Made by a program: the position numbers and the translations under genes. From Lachnospiraceae bacterium (GTDB taxonomy: Bacteria; Bacillota; Clostridia; Lachnospirales; Lachnospiraceae), in contig VSNG01000023.1 of the NCBI GenBank assembly GCA_009774175.1, positions 1 through 64,000 on the forward strand: a stretch of 64,000 nucleotides of DNA. The letters run 5' to 3'. Under the pieces are notes generated by a model, which was not told the origin of the DNA, ran no database searches, and saw only the letters and a list, made by a program, of their open reading frames with translations. Shown piece after piece: positions 53,217-61,889 of this stretch; the first letter of the stretch is position 1; each line of letters opens with the position of its first letter.

Positions 53217-54552
53217 CGGTCTCCTCCTCATCCCCATCCTCGGAAAGATAATTACCGATGATGTCTTCTATCTCAGCCTCAAGGCTATCGAGCAATTCAT
53301 TTACAATTTGATCCTGATCGCTTCCTCCAGTTTCAACTCCCGGAGTCGTGGAGCCACCGTTATCTGATTGATTCAGATTCTTGTTACGAAGCTCATCTGC
53401 CTTTGGATCTGTAGACGGTTTCCATCCGATAATCTGCCGCATTTCATTCGATGTAGCAATCTCATTACGCGTAAGTTTGTCTGAGATTTCCGCAAGTTCT
53501 GTAACGGGAACCAGCTTAAACGGATCTCTGAAGAACATGATTGATTGACGCTGTGATCTGGCGGTTTTCGTCAAGAATTTCCGCTTCATCTCGTCAACAA
53601 TGGCGGAGACGATTGGCTCAATTGTTCGGTTATAGTAATTGAGCATCGTTTTCTCATCGGCAGTACCATCCAAAATACTCTGAGTGATTCCTAACTGGCT
53701 GTATAGCATACTCGTTAAATATTCAATCTGAGCCATCAGATTATTGCCAACGGAACGATTCAATTGTGTGATATGCTCTGTACCATCGGTATAAGCAATA
53801 CCATACTTAGAACCCGACAATTGCCGCTCGATATCTTTACGCCGATTTTCGGCTTGCAGACGTCTTGCTTCTGTCTTGATCACGTATGGAAGTTGGACGA
53901 TTAAATCCAACTTTCCAGAACTGCTTTGTTCATCAACCACATCCAAAAGGTTCAGTTTCCGAATAAGTCTCTGCATCGTAGAATTGGGCTCGTTGATGAC
54001 TGCATACAACGGATTCTCGATAATTGCCACGGCACTTTTAGGCAATAAAATATCCTCTTTCTGCCCAGTCTGGTCATTATAGACACGGACTCTGACATGC
54101 CGAGGATACCATTCAAGAATTTTTCCGGTTCTCATGGTGTTAATATCAAAAGAACCGGGAATCCCGTCTTCCGGATCATCATCTGTATCAACTGGAACAA
54201 CAGCGACACATCCTTCGTCAAACATTGACATGACTATATCCTGAATAAAAGAACGCCCCGTCTGATCCAGATTTGCTTCTAACGAAAGGCAATTATTTAA
54301 ACAGGAATTCATCACTTCGAGAAATCTGTCGTTTTCATCCAGCCGTACATGTTGAATTTTTATTTGTGCCACATCCAAAGCGATACGGTTGTATACGGAG
54401 GTGACAATAGACCGTTCGTTACCTCTTGTAAGCCGCGGTCGGTCGGGTCTGTAAGAATAGCCAATTCCAACATCCCGATAATAGCTCTGGGAACTATTAT
54501 TGCGGAAAGCATTCCAAGCATGTCTCAGCCTGGAACCAACTGCTATCTCCAT
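53206..54552 (-). CDS. Portal protein
   Basis: 448 residues of the HK97-like portal family (RSIVTSVYNRIALDVAQIKI, VAIIENPLYAVINEPNSTMQRL, ITQSILDGTADEKTMLNYYNRT, IMFFRDPFKLVPVTELAEISD). The C-terminus is acidic and Ser/Gly-rich, perhaps flexible. It precedes the protease-capsid gene, as expected. Confidence 0.88.
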   Translation of the reverse strand: MEIAVGSRLRHAWNAFRNNSSQSYYRDVGIGYSYRPDRPRLTRGNERSIVTSVYNRIALDVAQIKIQHVRLDENDRFLEVMNSCLNNCLSLEANLDQTGRSFIQDIVMSMFDEGCVAVVPVDTDDDPEDGIPGSFDINTMRTGKILEWYPRHVRVRVYNDQTGQKEDILLPKSAVAIIENPLYAVINEPNSTMQRLIRKLNLLDVVDEQSSSGKLDLIVQLPYVIKTEARRLQAENRRKDIERQLSGSKYGIAYTDGTEHITQLNRSVGNNLMAQIEYLTSMLYSQLGITQSILDGTADEKTMLNYYNRTIEPIVSAIVDEMKRKFLTKTARSQRQSIMFFRDPFKLVPVTELAEISDKLTRNEIATSNEMRQIIGWKPSTDPKADELRNKNLNQSDNGGSTTPGVETGGSDQDQIVNELLDSLEAEIEDIIGNYLSEDGDEEETDDG

Positions 54553-54570
54553 TTTGAATTTTCACCCCCC

Positions 54571-55023
54571 TTACGCTTTGTCCAGCACTGTTTTCTTATA
54601 GGCGACCCTCCCAGAAGCCCAAACTCCATTCCTAAGCTGCGCCATATTGTACCCCTCATCAGCAAGTGCCATCATAACGCCTACTTCGCCTCGTTTGGCT
54701 ACGAACTGTACAACCTTTCCTGACGGAGACCGTAAATTAGAAACAGATTGGCTCATTAAGTCTGCCATCTTCTTGTTATAAGCATTGATAGCGGATGAGC
54801 TTAACTTTCCGGATTTATTTACCGAATTCGGATTGCGCAAAAGTTCATCGGCATATCGGTTCAGCTCCTTGGAAGACTTTTTTCGAGCCTGTTCTGTGAC
54901 TTTATCGCTCTTTTTCTTAACCCAGTTCGCATCTTTTTTGTTAAGGTTTCCCAACTGTGCCGGGGTTCTTCGGATTCCCCATTTCTGTCCGAGGATTCCA
55001 TGATGCTTAATGATTTCTGACAA
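54571..55023 (-). CDS. Small phage protein with HHGILGQKWG N-terminal motif
   Basis: 150 residues, N-terminal IIKHHGILGQKWGIRRTPAQ, then a basic helical region (KKSDKVTEQARKKSSKEL) and a C-terminal segment (AKRGEVGVMMALADEGYNMAQ). Shares its N-terminal motif with the protein at 56802-57182. Function unknown; it lies between terminase and portal. Confidence 0.6.
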   Translation of the reverse strand: MSEIIKHHGILGQKWGIRRTPAQLGNLNKKDANWVKKKSDKVTEQARKKSSKELNRYADELLRNPNSVNKSGKLSSSAINAYNKKMADLMSQSVSNLRSPSGKVVQFVAKRGEVGVMMALADEGYNMAQLRNGVWASGRVAYKKTVLDKA

Positions 55024-55037
55024 ATGCGCTCACCTCC

Positions 55038-56786
55038 TTAATACTCAAATGCATCTCTGTTTAGCTTATAAGCGATATAGGCATCCATCATAGCGGCAAC
55101 GCTATCGATCTTCTGGTCCTGTCGCTTTTTAAGCAGTTTTCGATTACCATTTGTATCTTCAAGGGTAATACAGTTACCCATACAAAAAGTCATCAATGCT
55201 TCGTCAAATAAAAGCATCCGCTCCTCGGAAAGTTTCTTTAACTCACCCAAAGGAACGGATTCTGTCTTTGCCCCCTGTATTACTTTTTCAATTCCAAACG
55301 GACCATTCTCAGACGCCCAACGCTCTACAAACTCTTTGGCATTGTATGGGTCATATCCAAAACAACGGACATCATACTCAACCCGCGTTATATAGCTGTC
55401 GAGGTCTTCGTAAACCTGCATCATATCCAGAACGGTTCCCTCCATAACGATAAGACTGCCCTCGGAAATAAATTCTTCATACTTGATTCTCATAGCGCCC
55501 GGTAATTTCTTCAAAGTTAGTTCTGAAATGTATGCGCGGGTTTTCACACCAAACGCTCCATTTGGTAATGGAAACAGAAACGTAAAATCACAGAAGTCAT
55601 CTCCTCTTGATAAATCTCCGCCCATCGCACAAGGCATTTGCCAGAAATCCCGTCTTCTATGTGGAAGCGTTTCTTCATAAGTGAAGTAATAGGTATAACC
55701 CTCCATAGGAAGACCGAATCGCTTTGCCAGAATGTCATTTTTTGCGGCGGGCGCATTCTCAGCACGTTCAACATCACGCTGATAAGTGTCATAACTGACA
55801 GTCTTCTCAAGATTCGGATTTGCTTTTAGCCACATCTCAGGTTTACCAACTTCATCAAGCGAATCAAGTTTATACCACCAAATGGAGGTATGTATGTCGG
55901 GGTAATCCCCCTTCAATATCTTCATTAACTCCATTTTGATTGTATCGCCGCTACCATTGCGAACAGTCCCCTCTGAACTTACGGCAACGATAAGGTAGTC
56001 ATCCACTTTGGCCGCCCCTTGTTCAATAGCGCCAATAGGGTCTTCTCTGATATCGCCAGATAACCACTCATCGACAGTGGCAACCTTCGGTCTCATACCC
56101 TGAAGCTTATCTATTGACATCGGACGAATCTCAAGAAGCGAATTAGTAAGGAAGTTTTCAATTCCTTTCTTCGTAGACGCAAGTTTCATCCGTTTAGCTT
56201 TTGAACCGATTGTATTTTGCAGGGAACCTTCTGTAAGAAATTTGAACAGCGGTCCGCGAGACCTTGTGATAGCTGTTCGAATAGGGGACATGACTTCCTC
56301 TGCCTGCTTCATTGTTGGCGCGGTAGTCATTTGATAAGTTGTTGATGTGTCAACATTTAAAAAGTAACTTTGGATACAGGATTCGTAGAGGGACTTGGAA
56401 GCACCTCGTCCAACGATAAGATACTGTTTGTTTATCAGACGTTTCTTAATCCACTTCTGTACATAATGTCCGCCATGACCATCTTCATTTGGTTCATATA
56501 CGCTTCGTTCCTCAAAGTAATACCAACCAAATACGGATTCAGCCCACAGCTTAAATGTATCAAGAAGTACCAGATCAGAACCATCGGTCAATGTAAGTTC
56601 TCCCTCACAGTACCGTATCCACCCCTCAACAGCTTCATCGTCATAATAAACGCCCGGATTCGCAATCAGATCATCAATCCGGTTCATTTCCATTTCGACC
56701 TCTCTACAGACAGGTATTTCGCCCCGGACTACGGCATCTCGAAACATGCCGTAGTATCGCGGAACGGCAGTGTTTGATAATGCCAT
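55038..56786 (-). CDS. terL: Terminase large subunit
   Basis: 582 residues. ATPase Walker A VGRGASKS near residue 125, Walker B-type VATVDEWLSG, and a nuclease domain with the Asp motif GGDLSRGDDFCDFTF and later Asp-rich segments (FGYDPYNAKEF, KIDSVAAMMDAYIAY). This is the packaging motor and DNA-cutting enzyme. Confidence 0.93.
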   Translation of the reverse strand: MALSNTAVPRYYGMFRDAVVRGEIPVCREVEMEMNRIDDLIANPGVYYDDEAVEGWIRYCEGELTLTDGSDLVLLDTFKLWAESVFGWYYFEERSVYEPNEDGHGGHYVQKWIKKRLINKQYLIVGRGASKSLYESCIQSYFLNVDTSTTYQMTTAPTMKQAEEVMSPIRTAITRSRGPLFKFLTEGSLQNTIGSKAKRMKLASTKKGIENFLTNSLLEIRPMSIDKLQGMRPKVATVDEWLSGDIREDPIGAIEQGAAKVDDYLIVAVSSEGTVRNGSGDTIKMELMKILKGDYPDIHTSIWWYKLDSLDEVGKPEMWLKANPNLEKTVSYDTYQRDVERAENAPAAKNDILAKRFGLPMEGYTYYFTYEETLPHRRRDFWQMPCAMGGDLSRGDDFCDFTFLFPLPNGAFGVKTRAYISELTLKKLPGAMRIKYEEFISEGSLIVMEGTVLDMMQVYEDLDSYITRVEYDVRCFGYDPYNAKEFVERWASENGPFGIEKVIQGAKTESVPLGELKKLSEERMLLFDEALMTFCMGNCITLEDTNGNRKLLKKRQDQKIDSVAAMMDAYIAYKLNRDAFEY

Positions 56787-56801
56787 AATTCATTTCTCCT
56801 T

Positions 56802-57182
56802 TTAGCTGCTTTCAGGAGTGACGATTTTCCTGATCTTATCGATGTTGTTGTAAATTGTAAGAGCCGTACTGGTTACAGTAGCCACAGTTGTTCCAGCCTT
56901 GATAACCGTATCGAGATACTTCTTTCCACGATTAACATCAGATTTGGAAAGCTGGGAATACTGTCTCTCCATCTGCAGCCTATTCAGCTTGCTCCTCAAT
57001 TCTGCATCACTCATGGTTTTTACGGATTTGCCGCTATGCGCTTTCTTATAGTCATCGTGGGAATCATCGGAAGCGGTCTTCTTGCCTGAAGAATTTTTAC
57101 TTCTTCCAAGCTGAGCAGGGGTTCGACGAACGCCCCATTTCTGTCCGAGGATTCCATGATGTGTTAATACACTACTATTCAT
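56802..57182 (-). CDS. Small phage protein with HHGILGQKWG motif and C-terminal hydrophobic helix
   Basis: 126 residues. N-terminal VLTHHGILGQKWGVRRTPAQ, a Ser/Lys-rich middle, and a hydrophobic C-terminal part (TVIKAGTTVATVTSTALTIY). GGAGG lies before the ATG at 57182. A paralogue-like relative of the 54571-55023 protein. Confidence 0.6.
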   Translation of the reverse strand: MNSSVLTHHGILGQKWGVRRTPAQLGRSKNSSGKKTASDDSHDDYKKAHSGKSVKTMSDAELRSKLNRLQMERQYSQLSKSDVNRGKKYLDTVIKAGTTVATVTSTALTIYNNIDKIRKIVTPESS

Positions 57183-57546
57183 TTTGAATTTCCTCCTCTC
57201 CGTCTGAAGTCTGAACCGGATCAACCGCAACCATAAGCCGCCATTCCAATTCTTTGATTGTCCGCTCCATCGAGTCAATAACGGCAGAACCAAGTGGTGG
57301 GTCAAATAAAAGTTTTACTTTATGATGTATGTAAGACTTTACACACTCAATTTTTGATTTCTCAGGAATGAAATCGCTCCACACAGCATTTTTGTCTTCA
57401 ATCGAGAAACCTTCAGAGGGACCGACACCAAGCTGAGTTAAAATCGAAAACACAGAATTGATGTGCATGATAAGATCGGGATCGAAATGTTCATACTCCT
57501 CTGCAATTCCAAGAAGTTTCTTAATTGATGTCAGTATACTCTCCAT
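57175..57546 (-). CDS. Phage head-tail connector-like protein
   Basis: 123 residues (MESILTSIKKLLGIAEEYEH, DPDLIMHINSVFSILTQLGV, LLFDPPLGSAVIDSMERTIK). A helical connector-family pattern commonly seen in phages, although here placed before the terminase. It overlaps the following gene by 8 bp. Confidence 0.65.
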   Translation of the reverse strand: MESILTSIKKLLGIAEEYEHFDPDLIMHINSVFSILTQLGVGPSEGFSIEDKNAVWSDFIPEKSKIECVKSYIHHKVKLLFDPPLGSAVIDSMERTIKELEWRLMVAVDPVQTSDGEEEIQNE

Positions 57547-57560
57547 TGTGACCCTCCTCT

Positions 57561-57800
57561 TTACGGCTGAACGGCGATGTACATTTTCATGCAAAATCCT
57601 TCAAGTCCAGATGCTGCACAAACCTTATAGAATTCAGAAGTAGAGTCGCTCTCATCGATCAACACTTCGGAATCTGCCGGAATTGTTCCTAAAACGTCTG
57701 CATCGCTATCGGGCTGAGCACGGACATTAAGATTTTTACAATCAATAACGATTCCGATTAAGGGTTCGCCGGGTTTCATTCCTACCAAATTAGTTTCCAT
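57561..57800 (-). CDS. Small SH3b-like phage protein
   Basis: 79 residues resembling a bacterial SH3 domain (IDCKNLNVRAQPDSDADVLGTI, then VLIDESDSTSEFYKV). No signal peptide. Possibly a small virion component; function unknown. Confidence 0.65.
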   Translation of the reverse strand: METNLVGMKPGEPLIGIVIDCKNLNVRAQPDSDADVLGTIPADSEVLIDESDSTSEFYKVCAASGLEGFCMKMYIAVQP

Positions 57801-57818
57801 ATTTGTAATCCTCCTTTA

Positions 57819-58232
57819 CTAATGCCGCCAAGGACATGTATCATTTCTTCTTCTTTCAACTGGGGGTTTTGTCAGCAGATTTTCATCGCCATAGTGAATT
57901 GCATTGTGAGTTGATAACTTGGTACAGACAACATTGTTCATATCGAATACGCACGGATTTCGATCGAGAATGTCTTCATAGGTTATTGGATTGAGATGAT
58001 GAATGATGATTGAACTAAATATTTCAAATCCCTCTACAGCCAAATCGCATCCGCCATCTCGAATGATGATTTTATCCCGAAATCTCAGCCATTCATCCGA
58101 ATGATAAAATTCCTGATTAAGCCATCTTTTGAAACCAAAAGTTTCTTCGCCAATAGTTCCATGAAGTTGGAGATAGCGATACCTTTCTTCAAAGGTTGGT
58201 ATTTGGATGAGTTCTGTATATGTCCTAATCAT
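57819..58232 (-). CDS. HNH-type nuclease of packaging module
   Basis: 137 residues. WLRFRDKIIIRDGGCDLA, IIIHHLNPITYEDIL and FDMNNVVCTKLSTHNAIHYGD fit an HNH fold with His, Asn and late His residues; the usual zinc CxxC pairs are missing. HNH proteins next to terminase take part in cos cutting in HK97-like phages. Overlaps the small terminase-like gene by 8 bp. Confidence 0.7.
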   Translation of the reverse strand: MIRTYTELIQIPTFEERYRYLQLHGTIGEETFGFKRWLNQEFYHSDEWLRFRDKIIIRDGGCDLAVEGFEIFSSIIIHHLNPITYEDILDRNPCVFDMNNVVCTKLSTHNAIHYGDENLLTKPPVERRRNDTCPWRH

Positions 58233-58560
58233 CCGGTACTCCTTGCCCGCTGTAACTTCGCATAGCGTTCAACGCATTCTCATAAAGTTCCTCAATCCGC
58301 TTAGCTGACTGTAATGATTCCGTCTTAGCTGCCATCAACTCTTTTTGTTCCTCCAATATTTCTTTTTCCAACCGAGCCTTTGTTGACCCCCGTTTAACAA
58401 ACTCTGTGATAAGCTGAGAAGAAGCAGTGCCATCTCGCAACTGCTGTTCGGCAAGATCCATCGCCAAAGAAATCATCTGATTTTCTCTAGCTTCAGGAGA
58501 TAAAGCCGGTCTCATCTTTCCTGAAGAATTGGAAGAGCTGACGGTACCTGCTTTCTTCAT
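58225..58560 (-). CDS. Small terminase-like phage protein
   Basis: 111 residues: a Ser-rich start, then LSPEARENQMISLAMDLAEQ and a helical acidic section (LEKEILEEQKELMAAKTESL). Start at 58560 has GGAGG 9 nt upstream. Location directly upstream of HNH/terminase suggests the small subunit, inferred from position. Confidence 0.55.
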   Translation of the reverse strand: MKKAGTVSSSNSSGKMRPALSPEARENQMISLAMDLAEQQLRDGTASSQLITEFVKRGSTKARLEKEILEEQKELMAAKTESLQSAKRIEELYENALNAMRSYSGQGVPDD

Positions 58561-58646
58561 CACTTGCCGCCTCCTCTCTTTTAGATGCCGATTAGTTTTC
58601 CGGAGAAGGATAAAACTTTGAAATGTCTTTATACACACTTTTTAAA

Positions 58647-58763
58647 GATAGTGTTTGAACGAACTCACAAAGCCGGTCGCAACTTTTTACCGAAAGGAGA
58701 AAAAAGAGCAAAAGCCCACAGCCAATGCTATAACCAACCTTGCAAGCTCGTTCAAACACTATC
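58647..58763 (-). repeat. 19-bp inverted repeat enclosing 79 bp
   Basis: Arms at 58647-58665 (GATAGTGTTTGAACGAACT) and 58745-58763 are complementary with one mismatch, which becomes a G-U pair in minus-strand RNA. Such a long stem would fold a ~117-nt element in the phage transcript. Confidence 0.6.
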
Positions 58764-58828
58764 CAAAAGCAAAAGGCAATTCCAAAATATACCCCCGGAG
58801 AAATTTTTAAGACCGCCGCGATGTGGGC

Positions 58829-58854
58829 GGGGGTGCAGTTTTGGTGACACCCCC
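58829..58854. repeat. GC palindrome, candidate cos/terminase site
   Basis: Arms GGGGGTG (58829-58835) and CACCCCC (58848-58854) with a 12-bp loop. GC-rich, in an AT-rich gap next to the small terminase-like and HNH genes. Assignment as cos is speculative. Confidence 0.3.
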
Positions 58855-58942
58855 CTATATCTCTTTCCCGTTCATCAGTCTGTGTCAGCGATCATGATTT
58901 GTAGTTTCAGAAATGTAAAAGAAAATTTTTATGACTTTATTT

Positions 58943-59194
58943 TCATGCATTCACAACATTCTCTTTTACTTTTCTATATGTGTTGGTGAAGTCATACTTA
59001 ATGATTTCATCAATTGCTCTTTCAATTTCCTGATTGTTTTCTTCATCCGAAAGCTGATCGGAAGTTCGAGCAATTCTTCCTAAGTATGCGCATGAATGAT
59101 AACCTTTTTCCTCATCGAACAAGAACCAAGAAGTGAACTGTTCAAATGGATTGTAAGGATTATCGACTGTTGTCAATGCACATTTGCTTGCCAT
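58943..59194 (-). CDS. Small conserved phage protein, unknown function
   Basis: 83 residues (MASKCALTTVDNPYNPFEQF, FDEEKGYHSCAYLGRIARTSDQ, EIERAIDEIIKYDF). A type commonly found just before the terminase region in Clostridia phages. No known domain. Confidence 0.65.
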   Translation of the reverse strand: MASKCALTTVDNPYNPFEQFTSWFLFDEEKGYHSCAYLGRIARTSDQLSDEENNQEIERAIDEIIKYDFTNTYRKVKENVVNA

Positions 59195-59213
59195 AATACT
59201 TAGCTCACTCCTT

Positions 59214-61886
59214 TCAATTCAAGTATTTAGATACCGTTGAGGTCGAAACACCCAAAGCTTCTGCTATCTCAGCAGTGCTGTATCCCGAAGCATTCATAGA
59301 GGCAATCTTATTAACCTTAGCAGTGCTGAGTTCTGTTGTTGCACGGGGAGTTGCGCGTTGACGAAGATCATCAATGTCAACATTGTTAATAATCTGGGTA
59401 AGTTTATTCTCGCTGATAGCACCAGCCTGAATAGCTTCCCACTCCTTATCAGTCACCTTAATTGTCTCTCTTCTTGCCCCTACAGAAGCACGAGCCGCCG
59501 TTAATGCCTGCTGATTGGCTTTCTTAATCTCTCCATTTGTCATATCGGGATTGTCTTGTTTTTTAGCCGCTACGGAGGCATTTGCTATAACCTGAGCCTG
59601 TCGTTCGCGAGGAGCATTCATTAAAGCCACGTTAAGTTTAGCAGATAGGGAGTCTACTTCTTCTTGATAGGTGGCCTTAGCAGATGCTGAATAAGCTATC
59701 TTTCCGGTGCTTACCATCTCTTTACGAGCCTGATTAGCTAAAGATTTCATGGTATTAGCATACTCGGCATAGGCTTCTTCCTGAGGGGTACCTGATGATA
59801 AAAGATAGGCATCCCTGGTTTCCGCCATTTTGGTACTTGCCTGAGTTCTAACTCTGGTTTTTCCATTCTTGTCAACATACTCTTCATAAACTTCTTTGTA
59901 ACTCTGTTCTCCAGTGTCGGGATTGATAATGGGACTACCCTTTCGTTTAAGAACTGACGTCTCAGACTTGGCTCTTGAGATCAGAGTTGCGGCACCTTCA
60001 TGATATTTTCCATCTTCATCAATGGTACCCTGATACTTTTTCTTCAAAGAAGCAATTCCGTTGTCAACTTCGCTCTGCTTGTAATCGAGATGATGCTTCT
60101 CTGCATCGATGACAACCATACTGTGACGAACAGCACGAGCAAGCTCATCTTCAGTAGCGCCTTTCAAAGTCATATCAGTAATGAGATTTGAAATCTTACC
60201 CATTTCTGTCTGAGTATTTCTCATCGCCTTGACGGTGCGCCCTTTATAAGTATCCGGCCCGTATTCTGTTTTAGGATCGAAGCCCTCAAGCCCTCTCAAT
60301 AGCGAAGTGGCAGTAATCTTTACCTTACCACCGGTAGGAATTACCATAACGGTATCACCATCAAAATCTGCGCCGGACAATCGCTCAGCTACTTTACTGT
60401 TAATTCCAACAGCATCCTTCGCATTTCCAAGAATCCTCTTAGCATCGGGATGTTTATTGTTTACAGTAAGTACCGGAATTTCAAAAGTTCCACCATGAGG
60501 GAATCTGATAAGTGCAACCTGCTCTCCATTTTTGTAATTCGGAGCATACACCTCGTTATCTTTCATGGTAGTAATGGGTAAAATCACCTGATACTTCTGT
60601 CTTGGTAAAGCCGCTGCTTGCAAATGAACGGCTGCTGAATCACAGTCATCGGCAAAAGACTTTAACAAAGCTTTTTTTACAGTTGGATTGGTAAGGGAAC
60701 AAATTTCATCATATTCAGCCTGTTTATCTGCTGCCGCCAAGCCTAACTGCTTCTTAATTAAAGTCATACTTTGCTTAGAAAGGAACTGAGACGGAAGATG
60801 ATCACTCCATTCACCCCAATCGCCTTCTTCTGCACGCTTATTGATAAGCGATAATTGCCGTTGCCCATTTGCATCCGTATAATAACTCTGTCCGCCAGCT
60901 TTGATAAGGGAACCAAATGGATTTTCAGGGTCATCGGTTATCTTCTTTAAGACATCGCTCTTAGAAGTGCCGAGTTTCTTGTTTGTATTAAAGACCACGT
61001 CAACACCGTCAGGAAGATCATCAGAATAAATCGCCATACCTTTGATGTATCTGGTGTCATCAACAAGTATTCGAACCTGTGCATAATGAGAGCCGCCAAG
61101 TGACAGATCTTCCACTCCTCTACGAATCTCTACAACACCATCTTTTTGAACGCCTCCTTCTTCAGCATAACGAATCTGTAGTCTGCTGGAATCCATACTT
61201 TTAGGATAGACAAAGGTGTCAAAAGTGTCGCCACCGTCATGGGAAACATAATCCGTAACGGAATGGACATTTTCAAAATTGTATATTTCTTTGTGCTCTG
61301 TTCCCGGAGGACAGATAACTTTTATATTTGTCTGCTTTCCAGGATTTGTTACCTGTGGAACGCCGCCGCCATAAACCGGATATCCCTCCATTTCCAATAT
61401 GTAAAGAGCCTGATTCAATTTTTCTTTAGAAATACCGAGTTCACGCTCCACTCCGGTTCCGACATCAATCATTCCTTTTTTATCAATCTGCTCTTTTAAG
61501 AACGCCGCCGTTTTCTTTGCCTGGTTCATACGAGCTTCCGAGTTTTCATTCAAAAGAGAGCGAATAGATGAGTCATTTGAATAACCCATCTTTTCCGCTA
61601 TCTCATTCAAACTGTAGCCTTTTTCTCGAAGTCCTTTAGCAGTGGCAACCTCAAGAGCACGCCGTTCATCTTTTGCTAACGATTTCTGGGTTCTATATTG
61701 AGTTGTAGTAAGCCCCATGGACTTTGCAATTTCCGTTTCGCTAAGTCCCTGATTCTTTAATTCTTCAATACGACTCAGAAAATCGCCGCTATGTTGATAA
61801 GGGTTATCGCCAGAACCCCAAGGGTACCTTCCAGAACGTCTCGGCATTCCGTAGTGCATTAAAATCTCTTCCGCAATGGGATTCAT
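59214..61886 (-). CDS. Putative single-chain two-barrel RNA polymerase-like phage protein
   Basis: 890 residues. N-terminal HYGMPRRSGRYPWGSG motif, then two helix-turn-helix-like units (LSETEIAKSMGLTTTQYRTQ; YSLNEIAEKMGYSND). At 507-511 is DFDGD within LSGADFDGDTVMVIP, the metal-binding signature of double-psi beta-barrel RNA polymerases (bacterial beta-prime, YonO, QDE-1/RDR). Preceding residues ~459-494 (LIRFPHGGTFEIPVLTV, then AVGINSK) resemble the strand pattern before DxDGD in RDR enzymes. A third HTH-like unit ends the protein (YSTAEIAEALGVSTSTVSKY). Length is close to YonO (~905). The first barrel is not identified, so activity is unproven. Confidence 0.55.
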   Translation of the reverse strand: MNPIAEEILMHYGMPRRSGRYPWGSGDNPYQHSGDFLSRIEELKNQGLSETEIAKSMGLTTTQYRTQKSLAKDERRALEVATAKGLREKGYSLNEIAEKMGYSNDSSIRSLLNENSEARMNQAKKTAAFLKEQIDKKGMIDVGTGVERELGISKEKLNQALYILEMEGYPVYGGGVPQVTNPGKQTNIKVICPPGTEHKEIYNFENVHSVTDYVSHDGGDTFDTFVYPKSMDSSRLQIRYAEEGGVQKDGVVEIRRGVEDLSLGGSHYAQVRILVDDTRYIKGMAIYSDDLPDGVDVVFNTNKKLGTSKSDVLKKITDDPENPFGSLIKAGGQSYYTDANGQRQLSLINKRAEEGDWGEWSDHLPSQFLSKQSMTLIKKQLGLAAADKQAEYDEICSLTNPTVKKALLKSFADDCDSAAVHLQAAALPRQKYQVILPITTMKDNEVYAPNYKNGEQVALIRFPHGGTFEIPVLTVNNKHPDAKRILGNAKDAVGINSKVAERLSGADFDGDTVMVIPTGGKVKITATSLLRGLEGFDPKTEYGPDTYKGRTVKAMRNTQTEMGKISNLITDMTLKGATEDELARAVRHSMVVIDAEKHHLDYKQSEVDNGIASLKKKYQGTIDEDGKYHEGAATLISRAKSETSVLKRKGSPIINPDTGEQSYKEVYEEYVDKNGKTRVRTQASTKMAETRDAYLLSSGTPQEEAYAEYANTMKSLANQARKEMVSTGKIAYSASAKATYQEEVDSLSAKLNVALMNAPRERQAQVIANASVAAKKQDNPDMTNGEIKKANQQALTAARASVGARRETIKVTDKEWEAIQAGAISENKLTQIINNVDIDDLRQRATPRATTELSTAKVNKIASMNASGYSTAEIAEALGVSTSTVSKYLN

Positions 61887-61889
61887 GGT

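Larger units (their letters stand above)
58561..58942. other. 382-bp non-coding block before the packaging genes
   Basis: No supported gene. It holds a 19-bp inverted repeat with 79-bp loop (58647-58763), a 7-bp GC palindrome (58829-58854) and a run reading AAAAAAGAGCAAAAG on the plus strand that also occurs at 62821-62835. A cos site next to the small terminase/HNH genes is possible. Confidence 0.5.
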
